NCBI GenBank assembly: GCA_016934855.1
Contig: JAFGSA010000046.1
Coordinates: forward strand, 90,848 to 154,847
From: Elusimicrobiota bacterium
Lineage (GTDB): Bacteria > CG03 > SLGR01 > JAFGSA01
DNA: 64,000 nucleotides
Direction of reading: 5' to 3'
Shown: piece after piece, positions 54,597 through 61,338 of the stretch
How positions within the stretch are numbered: the stretch's first letter is position 1
Layout of the letters: each line of letters starts with the position of its first letter
The notes under the pieces: model-generated
What the model saw: only the letters and a program-made list of their open reading frames with translations
What the model was told of the DNA's origin: nothing
The model's database searches: none
Made by a program: the position numbers and the translations under genes

Positions 54597-56956
54597 GACG
54601 CTTCGCATAACTTCTCCCTTATCTGCCCGCTCATGCATTCCGGCTGTGCCAGATCCCTGAAATCATGCCCGGCAAGCTTCCTCCTGTAATAGCGCATGCC
54701 TTCGCCGTTCCATATATCATCAATGCTCATAGTGTCAATACTGCCTATATTTTTTTTAAGACACAGGGAAGCCGGGCGTACCGCACCCCCGCAGTCCAGC
54801 AATAATTTCTGCCATGGGGCATAGCATATCATATCATCTATCCTGCCGCGTACTGCCCCGTGCACGGCTTTATCGATATCCCCCCGACTGCTGCCGCAGT
54901 AAATGGGGAGCCAGTTGTTCAGATTAACCCCGGATTCGGCCGCTTTCCTGATGACAGCGGGCATGTTTTTTCTAATATGCGCCAGGATCTTCTCATCTCC
55001 CGGACTGAAGATGTTCTCTTCTGCATAATCTCCTCTGATAGGATGAAAGGTGACCATATCGAAACCGTACTGTTTTGCGAAATCTACAAAACCCTCCAGG
55101 TGAGTGTAGTTGGATCTCATGATCACCGGGTTCAGATATATCCTGATATCACTGCTGTTCCTTTTTTCCCTGAATTCTTTCACCAGAGACAGTACTCTTT
55201 TCAGTTTTTTGAAACTCGCGCCCTTTCTTATGTGCTCGTAAACCTCCTCTACGGGGCTGTCTATCGAAAATACTATACTGACCTTCCCCTTCTCCAGTTT
55301 ATACAGGATGCTCTCGTTGATAAGGAGTCCGTTCGTATATACTATTTGCCTCAGGTTTGCATACCGCGCCCCTTCTTCAAGTATATCAGCGAAACCTTTT
55401 ATCAGAAAAACCTCTCCTCCCTGCCAGTTAACTTCTTCCATATAAGGAAACAGGTCTACTATCTCCCTCATCGTCCCTTCTCTCGCCTGCCAGTCTTTTT
55501 TCCAGACGCCGCACATGCGGCACTTAAGGTTGCACCTGTTTATTATCATCGCTATCATGACCCTGACTCTCGATTCCAGTATCTCCCTCCTTTCTGAAAT
55601 CTCGAATTCATTAAGCATTTGATTGAAGACGAACCTGTCTCCGGTGACCTCCCCCATACCCATGAGTTCTCTGAAAACACCGCAAGACAGCCTCTTCAGA
55701 CCCAGCGACCTGTATATCTTTCCCAGTTCAGCATAATGCCTGATGCTGGTCCTGAGAACCTCACGGTTCTTTCCGATCTTTTTAGCAATCTCCCTCAGCC
55801 TGGATATCCTGTCGGAGTCATTGCGGAGCCTGTACAGCCTGCCGAGTTCTCCCAATGCCGCCGTCCTTGTTTGAGGATCCTGTGCATTATCCGCTATTAT
55901 CTTCAGTTCTTCTTCGGCGCTATGTACCATCCCGCGATTAAGGAAGCACCTTGCCAGTTCGACACGGGGAAGCATAAAATCCCTGCCGGCACTGCAGGCT
56001 CTTCTGTAATAGTGGACCGCGCGGTCAAATTTATTTTTCAGCATACTGATATTACCCAGTTCGTACAAAGCGGCAGGATCGTCATTACTTTTCATTAATG
56101 CTTCTTCGGCTGAATTTTCCAGCTCCTCCACAGCCCCGGGATCGCCGCGTCTTTCTCTGAATATCCTGCTCAGTATATCGCAGCTCTCGCTGTCTCCGGG
56201 ACTGAAATCAAGGACCTTCCCGATTTCCCTGACCGACATACAGTGCTTACCCTGCAGATAATAGGCCTTACCCAGGTCCCGGTGCACATCCGGCGTACTG
56301 TAACCCTTCCTTATAGCTTCTTCCAAATGCTTTTCCATGGACGCCAGATCCTGCATATCGCGGTACAACCATCCCATTTCCGCGTTTATTTCGCCGTTCT
56401 CCGGCTCAAATTCAAGTGCCTTCAGGAATTCTTCTTCCGCCGGCCCGTACTTTCCGCCCGACTGGTATATCTTACCGATATCCCTTCTCACATCCGCGTT
56501 ATCCCAGCCCTTTCTTATCGCGGTCTTGTACTCCTTCACAGCAGAAGAGAAATCCTCCCTCTTAATGTATATCCGGGCAAGCTCTGCATGCGTTCTGCCG
56601 CCCCCATCATCAAGACTCAGCGCTTCCCTGTATTCCTCAAAGGCCCGGTCATACATTCCAAGCTCGAAACATATCCCCGCCATACTGTTTCTTATTTCCG
56701 GTCCTGTAAAACCTTTCACCAGCGCTTTTTCCATCTCCCCGAGGGCTTCTTTCAGCCTGCCTTCATCCTTCAGCCTGCACGCGAGATCATAGAAGTATCT
56801 CCCGTCATCCGGGGCATGCCCGGATGACCCTATGGTTTTTTTACAGACCCCGGGCGCCCCGCGCGACCGGCGTGCTGTCTTGTTCAATTCGCCGCTCCGG
56901 CCGGTGAAAATGCCTTTATCCCGGAGTTTCCTGTCCCGCGGTTTCTTTTTCGCCAT
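54593..56956 (-). CDS. TPR-radical SAM protein with degenerate auxiliary-cluster tail (g31)
   Basis: A 787-residue protein. A very basic, Arg/Lys-rich N-terminal 50 residues lead to about eleven TPRs (55-430), LNEFEISERREILES and Cys475-NLK-Cys479-RM-Cys482. WQGGEVFLI, SIDSPVEEVYEHIRKGA (Ser after SID) and an EENIF loop follow. In the tail, CYAPWQKLLLD (Cys711) is normal, but the CxC position reads ASLC and the last pair reads LAQPEC. Two of the conserved tail cysteines are therefore Ser and Ala, leaving three at conserved positions; a further Cys occurs in LLLDC. The auxiliary cluster may be lost or re-ligated. AAGGA precedes the ATG. Substrate unknown. Confidence 0.91.
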   Translation of the reverse strand: MAKKKPRDRKLRDKGIFTGRSGELNKTARRSRGAPGVCKKTIGSSGHAPDDGRYFYDLACRLKDEGRLKEALGEMEKALVKGFTGPEIRNSMAGICFELGMYDRAFEEYREALSLDDGGGRTHAELARIYIKREDFSSAVKEYKTAIRKGWDNADVRRDIGKIYQSGGKYGPAEEEFLKALEFEPENGEINAEMGWLYRDMQDLASMEKHLEEAIRKGYSTPDVHRDLGKAYYLQGKHCMSVREIGKVLDFSPGDSESCDILSRIFRERRGDPGAVEELENSAEEALMKSNDDPAALYELGNISMLKNKFDRAVHYYRRACSAGRDFMLPRVELARCFLNRGMVHSAEEELKIIADNAQDPQTRTAALGELGRLYRLRNDSDRISRLREIAKKIGKNREVLRTSIRHYAELGKIYRSLGLKRLSCGVFRELMGMGEVTGDRFVFNQMLNEFEISERREILESRVRVMIAMIINRCNLKCRMCGVWKKDWQAREGTMREIVDLFPYMEEVNWQGGEVFLIKGFADILEEGARYANLRQIVYTNGLLINESILYKLEKGKVSIVFSIDSPVEEVYEHIRKGASFKKLKRVLSLVKEFREKRNSSDIRIYLNPVIMRSNYTHLEGFVDFAKQYGFDMVTFHPIRGDYAEENIFSPGDEKILAHIRKNMPAVIRKAAESGVNLNNWLPIYCGSSRGDIDKAVHGAVRGRIDDMICYAPWQKLLLDCGGAVRPASLCLKKNIGSIDTMSIDDIWNGEGMRYYRRKLAGHDFRDLAQPECMSGQIREKLCEAS

Positions 56957-56965
56957 ATTTCCTTC

Positions 56966-58840
56966 TCAGTAAACTTCCGGGAGTCCGATCGCCCCACCGG
57001 AAATCGGGCTTTTCAGGCATTCGAATTCCGACATCTCCCTGTCGCACATATCCCTGTAGCATCCCTTTACTATATTTTCTCTATACTGCCTCATTATGCT
57101 GCCGTTCCATATATCATCGAGTGACCTGCATTTAGCCGGATCTCCGGCAGAGACCAGGCACCTGCAGCTCGGCCTGCTGCCCGCTACTATATCCACGAAA
57201 AGATGCTGCCACGGCCAGTAGCACTGTATTTCGTTCTTCGCCTCCCTTCGCAGGTCTTCCGTTCTGCCTGCATGCAGGAACCGCGAATGCAAAGCTATAC
57301 CGCGACCCGCAGCCTGTTCCCGGAGCCGGCGGACTTCCTTTTCGATGAATTCCGTTGTTTTCGGACTGCCGTGCAGATACAGATTCTCTCCGCAGTCATA
57401 GTGGTGCACGTGGATCAATGTCACATCACTGAACCCGTACCTGCATGCGAAATCAACGGCTCCCCCGATCTCATGGACGTTGGATTTGAGAATGGTGAAT
57501 CTGAATGTTGTCTTTAATTTCGATGATCTCTCTCCGGCTTTATTTACCCTGCCGATATTCTCAATCAGTTTTTCGAATCTAGCGCCTCGCCGTACGCGCT
57601 CGTATGTATTTTTTGTAAAACCGTCTATGGAAAAATTGATATTGACTCTCGCCCCGCTGAACTTTTCGGCCCATTTATCGTCTATAAGAAGGCCGTTTGT
57701 CACTATTGTCTGACTTAACCCGGGGCACTCCGCGGCTTTATCAAACAGGGTTTCGAAATACCTTGAAAAAAATACCTCCCCCCCGATCCAGAGTACCGAC
57801 TCAAGATAGGGAAGGTATTCCATTATCATGCCGGACGTTTTTTCCGATATATCGAGATTATGTCTTTTCATTTCACACATTAAACAGTCCAGATTGCATT
57901 TTGTTGTCAAAACCACTCCCATTGAACGGGGTTTTGACCTAAGTTCCGTTTTTCTTTCAGTGAGTTCTATTTCGTTCATCACCCTGTTTTTGAACCACAA
58001 CGAGTCTCCATCCGGATTTACCTCGGCAGCGGCGCGGAACTTTTGCACGGCCATGACTGGCTCTCCGTTTTCCCTGTATATTTCGCCCAGCCTGATGAGG
58101 TTGTCCGTCATGTTCTGACCCAGCCTTACGGCCTCCTCAAGTTCATCAACAGCTGTTGAATACTCTCCTTCGCGAACGAGCATCCGGCCCCTAAGCTCGA
58201 GAGCCTTGCCGTTAGACGGATTGATATCCAGTATTCTGCCAAGTTCTTCCAGCGCGCTCTTCTGGTCATCTCTGAAAGAATATATCTTGGCAAGCTCCAG
58301 TCTCGCGTCCTCTTCGCTGCAGCCAAGCCCCAGGGCTTTCAGCAGGCATTCTTCTGCTCTTGTATACTCTCCGTTCCACACGTGAGCTGTTCCGAGCCCC
58401 CTGTAATATTCACCGCTTTCCGGATTAGAGCGTATCGCTCTTTCAAATTCCGCAATCGCCAGATCATACCGGCCGACAGTCGTATATATCCTTCCAAGAT
58501 CCTTATGAATATCGGGCTCGGAGCAGCCTTTATTCTCAGCCTCTTTCAATTCCTCCAGCGCTTTCCCGTAATCCCCGAGCCTTTCGTATATCCTGCCGAG
58601 CTCGGCATTTATCCCGCCGTCACGGCAGCCGCTGTCCATAGCTGCTTTGAAATCTTCAATTGCCTCGGCGTATCGGCCGTTCTCCATATGCATTCTTCCC
58701 CGGGACTTATGCTCTTCGGCTGATTCACGTCCGCCTTTCCCGAACCCGCCTGCAAGTTTACCAGTTTCTTTTCCTGCCGCTTTTTCACCGGAAGCGTATT
58801 CCGCGGAAGAGCGACGTAATTTATTTCTTTTTCCGGTCAT
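56966..58840 (-). CDS. TPR-radical SAM protein, HH/CRC subclass (g32)
   Basis: A 624-residue protein with a basic, Gly-rich N-terminus (1-40), seven TPRs (45-275), MNEIELTERKTELRS and Cys315-NLD-Cys319-LM-Cys322. WIGGEVFFS and FSIDGFTKNTYERVRRGA follow. The loop IHVHHYDCGENLY matches g25 and g28. Tail: CYWPWQHLFVD, CRC, DIWN, then MCDREMSEFEC (C-x8-C), continued by a longer ending (GGAIGLPEVY) than in its relatives. AAGGAA abuts the ATG; the stop lies 9 nt before g31. Substrate unknown. Confidence 0.91.
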   Translation of the reverse strand: MTGKRNKLRRSSAEYASGEKAAGKETGKLAGGFGKGGRESAEEHKSRGRMHMENGRYAEAIEDFKAAMDSGCRDGGINAELGRIYERLGDYGKALEELKEAENKGCSEPDIHKDLGRIYTTVGRYDLAIAEFERAIRSNPESGEYYRGLGTAHVWNGEYTRAEECLLKALGLGCSEEDARLELAKIYSFRDDQKSALEELGRILDINPSNGKALELRGRMLVREGEYSTAVDELEEAVRLGQNMTDNLIRLGEIYRENGEPVMAVQKFRAAAEVNPDGDSLWFKNRVMNEIELTERKTELRSKPRSMGVVLTTKCNLDCLMCEMKRHNLDISEKTSGMIMEYLPYLESVLWIGGEVFFSRYFETLFDKAAECPGLSQTIVTNGLLIDDKWAEKFSGARVNINFSIDGFTKNTYERVRRGARFEKLIENIGRVNKAGERSSKLKTTFRFTILKSNVHEIGGAVDFACRYGFSDVTLIHVHHYDCGENLYLHGSPKTTEFIEKEVRRLREQAAGRGIALHSRFLHAGRTEDLRREAKNEIQCYWPWQHLFVDIVAGSRPSCRCLVSAGDPAKCRSLDDIWNGSIMRQYRENIVKGCYRDMCDREMSEFECLKSPISGGAIGLPEVY

Positions 58841-58858
58841 TTCCTTAATACCCGGGAT

Positions 58859-61336
58859 TCATGGGCGCTTAAGACTTCTCCTGATTGCGCCGGTTACGCA
58901 CTTAAAATCGCACCAGCTGAAGTCATTATTGACTATCTTCCTTCTATATGCCTGCATCTTCTCGGAATTCCAGATCTCGCCAAGTGATTCATTCTTCACA
59001 CTGCCGGCGGTCTCGAAGCAGGGCCCGTGAGGCTGCACTTCAAGAGAATCATTGATAAAAACGCATTGCCACGGCAAATAGCACATCAGCCCGGCGGGAT
59101 CGGTCCCCGAAGACCGGTCAGGTTCCGGGACCTCTTCAGCTGCGCAGGCCGGTTTCCCGGGCCGCTCTTTCACCTCCGGTATGGCGTTATATACGCTTAT
59201 TCCGCGAGTCGCCCCGTCTTTCATCACGCCCGCCATCATTTTCTGAACGCCTTCCAGAGCGGACCTGTCCATATTGAAATATATGTTCTCTGCTCCCAGC
59301 ACCTCTGTTATCGGGAATACCTGTATCTCGTCGAAACCATTTTCATCCGCGAAATCCACGATTCTGCTCAGGTCCGGGTAATTGCTCTTCATAACAAGGA
59401 AATGGATAACCGTACGCATCCTGTCTCCGGGATTATGAATATTTTCGTTCGCTTCCGTCTTGTATTTGTTCACGATCCCTATATTCTTGATCAGTTTTTT
59501 GAAACTCGCGCCCCTCATTATGGCCTCGTAGGTTTCAGCATTCAGCCCGTGTATCGAATACGAAAGAACTACCTTCTTTCTGGCAAGATCCCTTGCCCAT
59601 CCGGCGTCAATGAGCTGGCCGTTGGTATTGATCTGCTGCGTCAGATTTCCGTAACCCGCCGCTTTCACGTACAGATCCCTGAAATACTTTGACAGGAAGA
59701 CTTCGCCGCCGATCCAGTTGACTTCCTGCAGATACGGCATAAGGCCTGTTATGTCATCCACCGTATGCCCGGGAATATCCCACCCGCTCCTTTTTCTGCC
59801 GGGACACATAATGCATTTTATATTGCACTTGTTGGTCAGAGTGACATATAATATCCGGGGCAGTGATTTCAGCTTCAGTTTCCCCTGCGTTATCTCTATT
59901 TCGTTCAGTATCTTATTATCTATAAACTCCGTGCCTTCATAGTCGCCGGCAGTCTTTGCAGCCCTGAACGCCTCGAGCGCGCTGTCCTTTTCTCCCATAC
60001 CCCTATACAGTCCCCCCAGATACAGATAATCCGCCCACCCGGAAAGGCTGCCCTTAATATTCTTCTTCATCCGCGCCAATTCGCGGCGGCATTCTTCCCC
60101 GGCTTTTTTATCGGAGAACTCCATATTCTTTACCGTCTGCTTGTAAAAGACCCTTATATCGTGAGCCCCAAGATACTTTTTGAAATATCCCTCTCCTCCC
60201 GCTTTTTCATATTCACTTCGCGCCAGATCCTTTTTACCCAGAACGGAATAGAGCCGCCCTAACAAGGCGTGGGTCTTCTTATTTTCCGGGTCAAACTCCA
60301 GTTCCTTGCGAAACTCGGCGGCCGCCTCCTCATAGGCCCCTTTCTTGCAGCAGACTTCACCGAGCTCATGCCTTATTTTACCGTTATCAAAACCGAGCCT
60401 TATCGCTTCCCTGAATTCTTTTTCCGATTCGTCATACTCACCCAGCGAATCCCGGACTCTTCCCAGAAGAAACCTCGTTTCTCCATCAGAAGGCTCGATA
60501 GCTGAAGCTCTTTCCAGCTCTTTCATCGCCAGGGTGTATTTCCCGAGCTTTATGTAAACCGCGGCCAGGCTCCTGCGGTACTGCGGCACCTCCGGCGCAT
60601 TCTTTACCGCTGTGACCAGTTCGCCGGCCGCTTTGCCGTACTCCCTTGTGTGCTCGTACACTCTGGCCAGATCCGCATGTACCCCGCTCTCGCCTTTATG
60701 GATGCCTGCCGCTTTCCTGAGTTCCTTTAACGCCGCGGAATACTTCCTCTGGCAGTAATATACCGACCCGAGCATCTTCGAAACCTCGGCTCCTCTCTCG
60801 GCGGCTTTCCTGTACTCGCCGGCTGCGGCGTCATAGTCCTGTTCTCTTTCATATGTCCTCCCCAGCTCCAGGTACAGTTCGGGACAGCCGGGGTCAAGAC
60901 TGACGGCTTTTTTATAGGACCGGACAGCCGACTCATGCTCTTCTATATCCCTGAACACCCTCCCCATATCGGAGTACAGGCCGGCCGACCTGTTTCCCTT
61001 CCTTATAGCGGTCTCGAATTCCCTGATTGCCTCCCGGCGGTCCCCTTTCAGTTCATAAACCCTGCCTATCTCGGCATTTATATCGTTGTCCCGGGGATCG
61101 GAGGCCAGGACTTTCTCAAGCTCCTCAAGGGCCTGATCGTACTTACCCATATCCCGGTAGATCCTTCCCATGTTTTTTCTCGCGAGCCTCTCATCAAACC
61201 CGCTTTCTATCGCTCTCCTCAATTCTTCGACCGCTTCGGTACGGCGTCCGGCCTTTTCGTATCTGCAGGCCGACTCGTAATGCCCTGCCCCGGGATCATT
61301 CGCTTTTTTCTTCATATCACACACCGGATCCTGCAT
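58859..61336 (-). CDS. TPR-radical SAM/SPASM-like protein with altered CxC and SIHG (g33)
   Basis: About 825 residues. A HYESACRYEKAGRRTEA cap and about twelve TPRs run to residue 440, with a non-TPR break around 375-415. LNEIEITQGKLKLKS leads to Cys504, Cys508, Cys511 (KCNIKCIMC) and WIGGEVFLS. The next strand is YSIHGLNAETYEAIMRGA, with His where nearly all members have Asp. The loop reads GAENIY. A Pro/Glu-rich stretch precedes CYLPWQCVFIN, and the CxC position is HGPC (Gly for the first Cys); EIWN and CDFKC are intact. Start is uncertain: ATG 61336 sits 2 nt after the g34 stop, and ATG 61315 is an alternative. Substrate unknown. Confidence 0.89.
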   Translation of the reverse strand: MQDPVCDMKKKANDPGAGHYESACRYEKAGRRTEAVEELRRAIESGFDERLARKNMGRIYRDMGKYDQALEELEKVLASDPRDNDINAEIGRVYELKGDRREAIREFETAIRKGNRSAGLYSDMGRVFRDIEEHESAVRSYKKAVSLDPGCPELYLELGRTYEREQDYDAAAGEYRKAAERGAEVSKMLGSVYYCQRKYSAALKELRKAAGIHKGESGVHADLARVYEHTREYGKAAGELVTAVKNAPEVPQYRRSLAAVYIKLGKYTLAMKELERASAIEPSDGETRFLLGRVRDSLGEYDESEKEFREAIRLGFDNGKIRHELGEVCCKKGAYEEAAAEFRKELEFDPENKKTHALLGRLYSVLGKKDLARSEYEKAGGEGYFKKYLGAHDIRVFYKQTVKNMEFSDKKAGEECRRELARMKKNIKGSLSGWADYLYLGGLYRGMGEKDSALEAFRAAKTAGDYEGTEFIDNKILNEIEITQGKLKLKSLPRILYVTLTNKCNIKCIMCPGRKRSGWDIPGHTVDDITGLMPYLQEVNWIGGEVFLSKYFRDLYVKAAGYGNLTQQINTNGQLIDAGWARDLARKKVVLSYSIHGLNAETYEAIMRGASFKKLIKNIGIVNKYKTEANENIHNPGDRMRTVIHFLVMKSNYPDLSRIVDFADENGFDEIQVFPITEVLGAENIYFNMDRSALEGVQKMMAGVMKDGATRGISVYNAIPEVKERPGKPACAAEEVPEPDRSSGTDPAGLMCYLPWQCVFINDSLEVQPHGPCFETAGSVKNESLGEIWNSEKMQAYRRKIVNNDFSWCDFKCVTGAIRRSLKRP

Positions 61337-61338
61337 CC

